From Hofstenia miamia (lineage: Eukaryota; Xenacoelomorpha; Acoela): 64,000 bases of DNA. The notes below the pieces were generated by a model, which saw only the letters and a list, made by a program, of their open reading frames with translations, searched no databases and was not told the origin of the DNA. Positions 12,674 to 24,357 of the stretch are shown here, piece after piece (position 1 is the stretch's first letter; the number at the start of each line of letters is the position of its first letter). The stretch lies in assembly GCA_004352715.1 (NCBI GenBank), contig SCFE01000069.1, forward strand, positions 1,849,657 to 1,913,656. The letters run 5' to 3'. A program made the position numbers and the translations under genes.

Positions 12674-13830
12674 TCAATGTTGGATGTATGTTTCGAATGC
12701 ATCAAGTGTATTACCGTCCCCTAATGTATATTGTTTTATTAGAAGAAACTGCTTCAATTTTTTTCTAAATTTTTTATAGTTTTTTTCTATTCGCGTTTCA
12801 TAATCTAAATTATTCCACAATTTAATTGATATGTGATGAAAGGCAATAGAATTTTGATCCAAAGACAGACATTTACGCAATGGCAAGTCGTAACACAACT
12901 TGATTTTTTACTCTTTAGTATTACACGCTGTTGTTTCTTTTCCAGGAAATTCATGATTAAATTAATTGAATTATCACCAAAATTATGATTTACAAGCTTA
13001 TCTTGCAAACTATCAAAATTCATGGAATTGAATGTCTTACTTAAATCTAATAATGAGACAACACTGCATTTATTATGAGATATATCAGACTTTATTTGTT
13101 GAGTAATAGATAGAATTGCGTTTTGGGTGCTATGGATATTTCAAAACCCAAATTGTTTTTGCGATAGAATGTTTTCAGATTATAGGAATGCATTTATTTG
13201 AACATACAATAGTTTTTCAAAGAATTTTCTGAAAGGATGAGTAAAACAAATGGAGCTGTAATTTTTTGCGTTTAAGTTGTCACCTTTTTTATATATAGGA
13301 GTTATATCTGATTTTTTTAGTACGTCTGGAAATTCACAATCAATAATGCATTGATTAAATGCGACTAACAATTGTTCTCCAAAAATAGGAAAAAAATGTT
13401 TAATAATAAAAAATGGGAGATTATAAGAAGCAGTTGATTTGTTCGTATAAAGTTTCTTAACAATTTTTTTCTAATTCATTAATTGTAGCAAGTCTAAAAG
13501 AAAATTGTTTTGATTGTTTGAGATTGCCAGAATTTTGTTTTTTCTTATAAGTTAAGAAATTGATTTTCCAAGTTCTCTGAATGTTGAATTTGAATGATTT
13601 AGTATTTGAGTTTTGTCGGTTAAAGTCGTAGTATTAATGTTGAATTCATTTATTTCGGATGAAAGACCTTTAGATTTTCTAATAAATTTATAGACGTATC
13701 GCCATTTTTCTCGAGTAGAATTTAATTGATTAAAGAATTTTGTCGAGCTTTAGTTAAATTTTTTGTTCCTTCTTGCTTAATTACATTCTTTGATCTTTCA
13801 TAATTGCACCAATTAGACTTTGTCGGCTCG
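12674..13830 (-). mobile_element. Non-LTR retrotransposon (LINE) fragment, internally deleted, copy 1
   Basis: Minus-strand pieces match the reverse-transcriptase region of jockey/CR1-type LINEs: DVLKKSDITPIYKKGDNLNA (13180-13371), then LQDKLVNHNFGDNSINLI (12805-13023), then the C-terminal block HHISIKLWNNLDYETRIEKN (12674-12898). The catalytic palm containing the (F/Y)xDD box is absent, and the pieces are in different frames, so it is dead. The 5' end is cut by (TA)n at about 13847-13876. Confidence 0.75.
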
Positions 13831-13843
13831 GATTTCGAAAGAT

Positions 13844-13879
<36 letters not shown>

Positions 13880-14668
13880 AAGTTATCACAATAGTTTCTT
13901 AATTTGAGTTCAATTTCAGTTTCATTTAGGATAGGACCTGGGTTTGTTTATATGAGCAAATGTAAACTGATTGTTAACACTGAATTCATAAACAACGTCA
14001 CTAATTTAATATATTTTTACAATCCCCTACCCAAAAAATATTTTGAGGGAAAGATATAGCTCATGACATCATGAAAATTCCTATCAGTTGATAACAGATC
14101 TAAAAATATATGTTATGACGGAATGCATTTGTACCTCAGTGCCGCAGCCACGGGTGCATTGCACCCCAAACATAAATGAAATAAAATCTGCTGGTGAGTA
14201 TTGGTAACTCCAATGTTCATATAGAGCAGACTTACTTAAATATTTTGCTGATGTTGGTAACCCAACATTTTCTTTCCCTATGAAATACTAGATTGTATTA
14301 GGTTATAAAAACGAAATTTTGGCCAAATGTTCCTCATATCAGTATTATATTATCAAATCTGAACATTTTCAGAATTTTTAAACATACTTAACATTGGGGT
14401 TTTGCAGTTGATGATTTATACATTAGAATTAATTCCTATAATATCGAACTTAGTTTTCTGGGTTATTTTCCTTACTTTTTTCAAACTGACAATAACAATA
14501 GATTTTGCAAAAATTGGAAGAACATACCCTCGATTGTAAAACAATATCATTCAAAAATATGCTGATATGTAGAAATTTTCAATAGGACTGAGGACGTCCA
14601 GTAGTTCTTAAGAAAAGTCATCAAGTTTCATTAAGAAAACTCTCCGCATGTCGAATAGTACTTAGGCA

Positions 14669-14872
14669 ATGTTGTCAGTTTTTAGAGTGGAATGCTCCAC
14701 TGATATTTATAAAAAGCTGTTTTTCATTCTGAAACTTGCGTTTTGCTCCTTGATTTTAATAAAATTGGAGCAAGTGAAAAGAGAATCGATACTAAATTGC
14801 TGTCATGGCTACCAAACTTTTCGAATGCTTCTGTGTTGCATGTGCAGCTACAATTTCAACCCTTGTCATTAG
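14669..14872 (+). other. 67-codon repeated ORF, unrecognised (copy in A)
   Basis: A small Cys-rich open frame beginning MLSVFRVECSTDIYKK. It is repeated with two substitutions at 19280-19483 (minus) in the inverted block. No family is recognised, and the conservation is explained by the inverted duplication. Confidence 0.2.
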
Positions 14873-15288
14873 AGGAGTCATTCGCATCCTAAGTTTGGAA
14901 ATTCTCCTTTTCAACATATTTTAGTAGTAGCAAAAAGTAATTTTAGTGCGCTATTTTAATATTTTATGCATTCTTAGAGAATTTTAAAAATTATTTAAAT
15001 GCATATGAACGTATGCAACTCCTATTGAAGAACTGTCTAATGAGGTTTCAAAAAGAGACTACATTTACACTAATGTAAATGTAAAATCATGGCTAGTTTA
15101 TAAGAACAAAGATTTTAAAGATTAAGACATCTTAAATTTAGTAAAAGTATTTACATGATAATAAAAACAGTATTAGCGTTTATGTTTTTTTGAAAAATCT
15201 CTATTTTGTACTTAATCCTTTGTTTTTTCTAGTGCACACCATATTAATATGTAAAACAAATAATGCCTAAGTTTCATAGAAGTGGTTA

Positions 15289-16288
15289 NNNNNNNNNNNN
15301 NNNNNNNNNNNNNNNNNNNNNNNNNNNNNNNNNNNNNNNNNNNNNNNNNNNNNNNNNNNNNNNNNNNNNNNNNNNNNNNNNNNNNNNNNNNNNNNNNNNN
15401 NNNNNNNNNNNNNNNNNNNNNNNNNNNNNNNNNNNNNNNNNNNNNNNNNNNNNNNNNNNNNNNNNNNNNNNNNNNNNNNNNNNNNNNNNNNNNNNNNNNN
15501 NNNNNNNNNNNNNNNNNNNNNNNNNNNNNNNNNNNNNNNNNNNNNNNNNNNNNNNNNNNNNNNNNNNNNNNNNNNNNNNNNNNNNNNNNNNNNNNNNNNN
15601 NNNNNNNNNNNNNNNNNNNNNNNNNNNNNNNNNNNNNNNNNNNNNNNNNNNNNNNNNNNNNNNNNNNNNNNNNNNNNNNNNNNNNNNNNNNNNNNNNNNN
15701 NNNNNNNNNNNNNNNNNNNNNNNNNNNNNNNNNNNNNNNNNNNNNNNNNNNNNNNNNNNNNNNNNNNNNNNNNNNNNNNNNNNNNNNNNNNNNNNNNNNN
15801 NNNNNNNNNNNNNNNNNNNNNNNNNNNNNNNNNNNNNNNNNNNNNNNNNNNNNNNNNNNNNNNNNNNNNNNNNNNNNNNNNNNNNNNNNNNNNNNNNNNN
15901 NNNNNNNNNNNNNNNNNNNNNNNNNNNNNNNNNNNNNNNNNNNNNNNNNNNNNNNNNNNNNNNNNNNNNNNNNNNNNNNNNNNNNNNNNNNNNNNNNNNN
16001 NNNNNNNNNNNNNNNNNNNNNNNNNNNNNNNNNNNNNNNNNNNNNNNNNNNNNNNNNNNNNNNNNNNNNNNNNNNNNNNNNNNNNNNNNNNNNNNNNNNN
16101 NNNNNNNNNNNNNNNNNNNNNNNNNNNNNNNNNNNNNNNNNNNNNNNNNNNNNNNNNNNNNNNNNNNNNNNNNNNNNNNNNNNNNNNNNNNNNNNNNNNN
16201 NNNNNNNNNNNNNNNNNNNNNNNNNNNNNNNNNNNNNNNNNNNNNNNNNNNNNNNNNNNNNNNNNNNNNNNNNNNNNNNNNNNNNNNN
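15289..16288. other. Assembly gap of 1000 N
   Basis: Exactly 1000 N, so a placeholder length. Right-edge sequence at 16289 corresponds inverted to about 31985, where the assembled copy runs into (TA)n and the mariner element. The left edge corresponds to about 18864 in the inverted block. Confidence 0.98.
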
Positions 16289-18230
16289 ATTTCGTGAAGT
16301 TATATTTCACTTAGAGATTTCTCGAAACCACTAAAGTAGTTAGGGATTTCTTTAATTTACCTCATTATATTTGACAAATTTACTAACCCACTAATCGAAC
16401 GTTTAAAATAAGTATGCTACTATTGGATTTTCATTAAAATATTTTATATATATATATATAGATTGTATTTATGAATTTTTTGTTTACTTTACAGTTTTTC
16501 CTATACTGAAAAAGTGTGAATTCCTAATAATATCGTTTCTACTACGAAAATGACCTCAAATTAGTTTTAAGCAAATTGACTAGAAAAAACGGAAAAATTT
16601 ACTTAACTAAGAAAAAATTTTTTTGTTGTCACAATACTTTTAAGGAATTAATATTTCTGTTGTTGGTCGAATTTAAAGGTTTAATGTTCTGACTCAACTA
16701 TATAGACATCGATCACTTTTTGTAGACATTGGTGCCATGATTAGATCGCGTTATTGTCAAAAAGAGAAATTTGCGTTCAATAAAACCGTCTAATTAGTTT
16801 TTAGAATTTATATGAAACTTTTATTTGATTCAATTGAATGCTACAAGTATAAAATACGAATTACTATTAATAATTGTTGTATATAATGATAGTATTACAA
16901 TACCATAAATAATAGTTTATCCAGAATAAATTATTTTGTTTAATATTTAGGAATTATAAGAATCTATTAGGGCTTCATTATTACTTGTAATCTACAAGCA
17001 GAAAAAGAATTAAATAACCCAAAGTAGTACATTGTCTAAACATTATAGTTTGCAACAAAAATGTAAAACGCAAGTTTAAATTCCTTTAGAACATAAAATA
17101 GTCAAATTTTCACCTTTACTAATATTCTATGAGTGTAAAAGACAAGTTTTACACATTGAATTCTTGCAACCCTGCTCACCAATAACTTTGAGGAGGCTGA
17201 AAATATAAAGCATAACGCGTTTCACATGTGACCTTGCTTTTCTTGTAGTCCAAATTATTTTTCCCTTGAATTAAAGTTTTTGGTTTATGTTGCTTGATGA
17301 ATGAGATTAAAAAATATTTCCAGGAAAACAGTTTCTGCGGGACCAAAATTGATTTGGTGCTACTCGATTCAGTACCATTTCATTTGTTGTCAGTGCCGTC
17401 AAACCCCTTGAAATTTCTAGTTCTAGGTTCCTATAAGATTGCATATCAAATTTTCTACAATATTCTGATATCTGTGGTCAAATTTATTTAATTTATGAGC
17501 CCAGTCCAAAATTCATCCCTGCTCCACTAAAATAATTTGTTCGAGGCTTTACTTAAAATGGTGGCGCATTCACAGGGTGTCATAGCAATTGCAAGCACAT
17601 TGACTCCACCCATCCACTCTTGTTCACATTAAAATGGCAAAGGGGTAAATTTCATCAATTTGTGCATATCCATAAGGCCAAGCTGTCCAGAACACCGCGC
17701 AACCCCAATATCATATTGAACTATACTTGCATTGTTGGGATGTTCATTGATTGGATCCTCGTCTGATTCAGCCTCTATGAATATTAATTATAAAATGTTG
17801 TTTTGGCAGGGTTGAAATTGTTATAAATATGTACTTTAAGCAAATAATAATTGACCTCTAAATCTAGAAAGAAATGTATTCAGTGAACTTCTCCCAAACT
17901 AGTAATCAATGAATGAATTTAAATTTGCAAGGAGTCATGGGCTAGAAAAACCACACTATCGTAAGAATTCAGTGCCATGTTAATTTACTTCTCTCTTTCT
18001 ACGGTTTTCAAAATTCTTCGAAAATTTATAGAATTCATCAGGTTTTTGTTAAGTCAAACATTGGAGACTTTTCTCTGCATAACAATTAGTATTTTATGAT
18101 TATATATTTGATTTGAAATTCCAAAGAACCTTTATATAGGCTACATAATAAATTCGGGGTGATAAGACTAAATATAATAATTATGTTGAGGTACAAAAGT
18201 GCCATAGCCAAAATTTAAAGATGCCAAAAA
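16289..18230. repeat. Block C1 (segmental duplicate)
   Basis: Near-identical to C2 (44992-46355) over about 16860-18210. Its first part is near-identical to the inverted piece 31237-31985. It contains the decayed transposase-like minus-strand ORF described separately and a 65-codon plus-strand ORF (17294-17491, beginning MMNEIKKYF), which I regard as a shadow of the minus-strand reading. After about 18210, C1 runs into (TA)n-rich sequence. C2 diverges at the same place and enters the LINE fragment. Confidence 0.8.
17430..17774 (-). mobile_element. Decayed piggyBac-like transposase C-terminal region, or terminal exon (C1)
   Basis: On the minus strand, an acceptor-like TTCATAG is followed by 48 codons (17774 down to the TAA at 17629) containing SDEDPINEHPNNASIVQYDI. 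The same frame continues past the stop as CEQEWMGGVNVLAIAMTPCE, then hits another stop. The M-G-G-V tetrad followed by a hydrophobic pair recalls the M-G-G-V-D motif of piggyBac transposases. Alternatively the first 48 codons are a genuine terminal exon in phase 1. C2 has the same stops at 45771-45916. No catalytic aspartates could be placed. Confidence 0.3.
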
Positions 18231-18422
18231 TTATATATATATATATACATGTATATATATAAATATAGATATATAGGGAATCTAAATAAAAGGGGTTTTC
18301 AAATTTAGCGCCCTAGTTTGCGATTTCCATAGTATGCAGCGCCTGTTAGGGATATATATATATATATAATATTATCCGAAAATTTTTATATTAAGCTTTT
18401 AGAATATGGGCCTAATTTCTTG

Positions 18423-18459
<37 letters not shown>

Positions 18460-18863
18460 CATTTCCAAGCAAAAGATCTTAAAACAGTTGCGATTGGGCT
18501 GCACAAAGTGCACCGTCTGGATTTGAAAGCTGATAAATAAATAATAACAGAAAACTGATTATTTTTAACAATTGTAAATTAATTAGTGTTAATGTAACAA
18601 CTCATTTGTAGATTTAAAATCTTCTGCATTCGTGTCATTTATGCCACTGGTTTAGAACATAACAGGGGATTAGAGTACCCCTCCCCAATATTGTAGATTT
18701 TTAAATGATTGAATCACAGCTCTTTGAATGAGATTTAATCGGTATTTGCATTGTAGAATTTCAATTTGGAAGTAGTTATAGTTGAATGACTATTATATTT
18801 AATAACAAATTTCATTACTCAATCAAAAACAAATTATTTAGTCTTTAATTTGGTAGCAAAACT
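18231..18863. other. TA-rich linker between C1 and A'
   Basis: Holds two (TA)n arrays (about 18231-18260 and 18424-18459) and A+T-rich sequence with no gene. A motif near 18310-18350 (GATTTCCATAGTATGCAGCGCC) faintly resembles 33440-33460, perhaps remnants of one repeat family. Confidence 0.5.
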
Positions 18864-20277
18864 TAACCACTTCTATGAAACTTAGGCATTATTTGTTATA
18901 CATATTAATATGGTGTGCACTAGAAACAACAAAGGATTAAGTACAAAATAGAGATTTTTCAAAAAAACAAGAACGCTAATACTGGTTTTTTTATCATGTG
19001 AATACTTTTACCAAATTTAAAATGTCTTAATCTTTTAATCTTTGTTCTTATAAACTAGCCATGATTGTACACTTACAATAGTGTAAATGTAGTCTCTTTT
19101 TGAAAACTCATTAGACAGTTCTTCAATAGGAGTTGCATACGTTCATATGTATTTAAATAATTTTTAAAATTCTCTAAGAATGCATAAAATATTAAAATAG
19201 CGCACTAAAATTACTTTTTGCTACTACTAAAATATGTTGAAAAGGAGAATTTTATAAACTTAGGATGCGAATGACTCCTCTAATGACAAGGGTTGAAATT
19301 GTAGCTGCACATGCAACACAGAAGCATTCGAAAAGTTTGGTAGCCATGACAGCAATTTAGTATCGATTCTCTTTTCACTTCCTCCACTTTTATTAAAATC
19401 AAGGAGCAAAACGCAAGTTTCAGAATGAAAAACAGCTTTTTATAAATATCAGTGGAGCATTCCACTCTAAAAACTGACAACATTGCCTAAGTACTATTCG
19501 ACATGCGGAGAGTTTTCTTAATGAAACTTGATGACTTTTCTTAAGAACTACTGGACGTCCTCAGTCCTATTGAAAATTTCTACATATCAGCATATTTTTG
19601 AATGATATTGTTTTACAATCGAGGGTATGTTCTTCCAATTTTTGCAAAATCTATTGTTATTGTCAGTTTGAAAAAAGTAAGGAAAATAACCCAGAAAACT
19701 AAGTTCGATATTATAGGAATTAATTCTAATGTATAAATCATCAACTGCAAACCCCAATGTTAAGTATGTTTAAAAAATTCTGAAAATGTTCAGATTTGAT
19801 AATATAATACTGATATGAGGAACATTTGGCCAAAATTTCGTTTTTATAACCTAATACAATCTAGTATTTCATAGGGAAAGAAAATGTTGGGTTACCAACA
19901 TCAGCAAAATATTTAAGTAAGTCTGCTCTATATGAACATTGGAGTTACCAATACTCAGCAGCAGATTTTACTTCATTTATGTTTGGGGGTGCAATGCACC
20001 CCGTGGCTGCGGCACTGAGGTACAAATGCATTCCGTCATAACATATATTTTTAGATCTGTTATCAACTGATAGGAATTTTCATGATGTCATGAGCTATAT
20101 CTTTCCCTCAAAATATTTTTTGGGTAGGGGATTGTAAAAATATATTAAATTAGTGACATTGTTTATGAATTCAGTGTTAACAATCAGTTTACATTTGCTC
20201 ATATAAACAAATCCAGGTCCTATCCTAAATGAAACTGAAATTGAACTCAAATTAAAAAACTATTGTGATAACTTCAA

Positions 20278-20304
<27 letters not shown>

Positions 20305-20308
<4 letters not shown>

Positions 20309-21480
20309 GTTGATCTTTCGAAATCCGAGCCGACAAAGTCTAATTGGTGCAATTATGAAAGATCAAAAAACGTAATTAAGCAAGAAGGAACAAAAAATTT
20401 AACTAAAGCTCGACAAAATTCTTTAATCAATTAAATTCTACTCGAGAAAAATGGCGATACGTCTATAAATTTATTAGAAAATCTAAAGGTCTTTCATCCG
20501 AAATAAATGAATTCAACATTAATACTACGACTTTAACCGACAAAACTCAAATACTAAATCATTCAAATTCAACATTCAGAGAACTTGGAAAATCAATTTC
20601 TTAACTTATAAGAAAAAACAAAATTCTGGCAATCTCAAACAATCAAAACAATTTTCTTTTAGACTTGCTACAATTAATGAATTAGAAAAAAATTGTTAAG
20701 AAACTTTATACGAACAAATCAACTGCTTCTTATAATCTCCCATTTTTTATTATTAAACATTTTTTTCCTATTTTTGGAGAACAATTGTTAGTCGCATTTA
20801 ATCAATGCATTATTGATTGTGAATTTCCAGACTTACTAAAAAATCAGATATAACTCCTATATATAAAAAAGGTGACAACTTAAACGCAAAAAATTACAGC
20901 TCCATTTGTTTTACTCATCCTTTCAGAAAATTCTTTGAAAAACTATTGTATGTTCAAATAAATGCATTCCTATAATCTGAAAACATTCTATCGCAAAAAC
21001 AATTTGGGTTTTGAAATATCCATAGCACCCAAAACGCAATTCTATCTATTACTCAAAAAATAAAGTCTGATATATCTTATAATAAATGCAGTGTTGTCTC
21101 ATTATTAGATTAAGTAAGACATTAAATTCCATGAATTTTGATAGTTTGCAAAATAAGCTTGTAAATCATAATTTTGGTGATAATTTCAATCTTATTTAAA
21201 TTAAAATCTCTAGAAAAACATCTCTCCTTTTCCTTAATGAATATATCAAATTGAATGAGCTATCACAAAAATTTCTGTCTTTAGATAAAAATTCTATTGC
21301 CTTTCATCACATATCAATTAAATTGTGGAATAATTTAGATTATGAAACGCGAATAGAAAAAAACTATAAAAAATTTAGAAAAAAATTGAAGCAGTTTCTT
21401 CTAATAAAACAATATACATTAGGGGACGGTAATACACTTCATGCATTCGAAACATACATCCAACATTGAGAAACTAAACA
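20305..21480 (+). mobile_element. LINE fragment, copy 2 (in A')
   Basis: Same element as the copy in block A but opposite strand. It contains the pre-RT linker, the RT start region, and the C-terminal block ending at the stop near 21469 (AFETYIQH). Around 21180-21290 it carries a different internal join from the copies in A and A'': an ELSQKFLSLDKNS segment replaces the FLEKRQQRVIL segment. The original LINE was therefore longer and the copies lost different pieces. Confidence 0.7.
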
Positions 21481-21498
21481 AACATTGATTATATTAGT

Positions 21499-21554
21499 AA
21501 ACAGTTTTTTGCTTTCATTTTGGAAGCGTCTGGTTACTTTTGTTACACCCTGTA
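21499..21554. mobile_element. Short mariner/IS630-type remnant inserted at TA
   Basis: Relative to A and A'' this copy has about 54 extra bases between ATTAGTA and TATTGTAC. The insert ends ...TTTTGTTACACCCTG followed by TA. CAGGGTGTAACAAAAGTAAC-type ends flanked by TA are typical of mariner/IS630-like elements. It probably represents an internally deleted element. Confidence 0.5.
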
Positions 21555-21902
21555 TATTGTACATATTAATTTGTAGTTAAATATTTGTTTATATTTTATT
21601 TTTCTTTTGTCACGTGTTAGTTTGTAGATATTTGTATACATATATTGCGCAATAAATTTGCTTTGAATCTTATATTTTTTATAATTGTATTGAGATTACA
21701 AAAACAGTTTCAAAAACTCATTTATTACGTTTACAAATTTCAATGCAATGTGGCTAAGTTCGTCATAATGACGTAAGACGCATTTGCCGCACAAGGTCGC
21801 AAAATGAATGTACAAAATTTCGTCATTTGTATATTCATGATCACATTCAGTGGAATCTAAGTATGAAAGTTGTTAAATTATATTCATTATTTTAAAAATT
21901 AA

Positions 21903-22121
21903 TTATTGGATGTGCAAACCAAATCTGACAACAAAACACATGAAAATCATATTAACCCTATTTATGCCCGGGGATGGATTCCGCCACTTTGATGGATTTT
22001 TGCGCATACTTTTTTGTACAACTTCCACTGCCTCAATTTTCCGTGACTTTTCATATTTTTTACTACTGAGTTGAACTACGTTGATTTCATTATGTTTCGT
22101 GTTGTGGTTTTTCTGCAACAA
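21903..22121 (-). mobile_element. Decayed HTH transposase fragment (copy in A')
   Basis: Inverted copy of the 12075-12293 fragment with two conservative substitutions. Same KIEAVEVVQKSMRKN segment; it starts at a TTG and is not a functional gene. Confidence 0.35.
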
Positions 22122-22700
22122 TGGTTTTGTATGAGGTCACATATTTCATGTAATGTTTTTGACGCCTGTCTGTGATCATATTGGACTTTGAAAAGCGTTT
22201 CTATTGTTCTAATTTGCCTTGACCTTCACTTTTGTGAGCATCTGAAATTAATTTTATAAGTTATATGTATATTTTCCCAATTTTTTCAAATAATATAACA
22301 ATGAAAACAATGGAATACAATAGAAAACAATATTAAATAAAAAATCATGTTTTTTATAAAAAATGTTTCACCTTTTATCAGTGCTGCTCAGTTCAATGAG
22401 ATACTTAGAAACTTTTTCTTTCGTTTTGAATGATTTGTTGTATTCAAATACATAATAGTTTATTCTAAGTGGATGCATCAGACTTTATAAGAAAACCTAA
22501 GAATCTAGTTATAGGAGTCTCATTTGGTCATGGCGAAGACCATGTTTAAGTCCATTGTTCAATTGTACTTTTACTTTACCTTGACCTCTCTGAGCAAAAA
22601 TTAAATCTTTCCTACTTCAGGAACAAAAAATCCACTTTTGAGTGTATAGAAAATTTCCAAATAACATGATTTTTGAAGGCACCATCATGAAAACCACTTA

Positions 22701-22964
22701 TTGTGGCCAACTGCAAGTATCTACGGATTTTTTCTCTTTAAATCAAATCCAAATGAGCAAGACTACCTCTTGACCAAGTTTCATTTAAATTGGATTATTA
22801 GAACCAGAGTTATAAAGGTTGGTAGGATAGCCCCGGTATTACACCTACCAAAAAAGCCCAGTATATATAGGGTTATTGAACTTATTGTTGATAGTATATA
22901 CAAAACTAGAAATTCTAAATTAGTTCATGTTTTGAACTCCAATTTCGTTTTGAAAAAAATTTAG
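22701..22964 (+). other. 87-codon repeated ORF, unrecognised (copy in A')
   Basis: Same frame as 11232-11495 on the opposite strand, with one Pro-to-Leu change near residue 12. No domain recognised. Confidence 0.2.
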
Positions 22965-24357
22965 AACTAGGGATTTATATACTTGAAAGAATAAAAATTG
23001 GAATTTAATGAATATAATGACTTCATAGTTTTTCATTTAAATTTTAAAAAATCACAAAAAAGTTAAAACATAATAAAACAAATGAAGATTAAAAAAGCTG
23101 GAATCATATTTTGGGGTTCCAATAAACGATTCCTGAAAAAATGTATATATGTTTATGATTAAAGTTTGCAACTTATGACAAAATAAAAGCTATTTTCAAA
23201 TAATGTTTGCTCCTGAATGTCTATAATTATAAAAATATTTTATTTAAGAATTTTTCCTAGAAAAGGAATAGCTGTTTTATAACAGTTTGGCGTACTTCTA
23301 TATTTCTACTATATATCTTTAGATAGCCATTACTCTGCCAATTCTTATCAAATTCCTTAGCTCTTTTCACCATTCTTTAGAGCTCCTTTGGTTCTATATC
23401 CTAATGTTTCATATATATTTGTAATTACTATTCCCTTTCGTTATTAATTTATAATAACTTTATTTATAGGGGTTTTCGACTATATCAACTGACAGATTTC
23501 GGAATGCTATACCTATGCTAGTTTTGACCTTATGGATTAGGTTTATATATCAAAATGTAGAAAACCTCTAGCTCCATGTAAAACTATTTATTTTTTTTGG
23601 ATTTATCAACTCTCATTCAATCGCATTAGCCAATAAAAATTGTCAATTTTTATAATATGTTTCATTAAACCTGTTTTGACTATATTAACTGACGCATTTT
23701 GGAACCCTATTCCTCCGTGAGTTTCTAACTTATGGTTACATATCAAAATGTACACAATTACTAGCTCTATGTGAAACTATTTTTTTATTTTATAATTTGA
23801 TAAAAATGAAATGATAGCAATTCCTAAAGAATATATAGACAGACGATGAAAAGAATCTTTACTTCTATATTAAAATGCTCTTTTCATCAGGTTATTTGAT
23901 GCGGAGGGTTTGAAAACAAAATATTCTCATTCAGAATTGATATTGCAAGCATAAAGTCAATGTCTGAATTAGTTCAAAACAAAAGTAAAATTTGCAAACC
24001 TATTACAAATATACTTACATATATACAGGTGGTCATTTCACTAAAATGATTTTGACAGATTAGACATGAGAAATTGTAACAAAATTTCAGCAATTATGAT
24101 AATATTTTGAAAGTATAAAATTTGGAAATTGGAAAAAAGTTTGAGTTTTAGTAAAATTTCAATGTTTTAAAATGTGAGATTGTTGGTTTTTGATAATGAA
24201 ACCTATGAAATATTTCTCAATGCATTAAAAAATTTAGCAATTCAACTACTAAAATTCATGCTCAATATAAGCTTACCTGAAGAATTTATTCTAGAATCTC
24301 AATTAATTAATTCCAAAGTATATTTAATTTTTATAGTTTCCTAAAGTTTAAATATAC

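Noticed and set aside
15263-16334. Apparent ORFs of about 345 codons across the first gap
   Set aside because: They are runs of undetermined bases (N) with a few real codons at each edge.
17294-17491. 65-codon ORF repeated at 45436-45633
   Set aside because: No domain. Identical only because C1 and C2 are duplicates, and a decayed transposase-like reading lies on the other strand of the same block.
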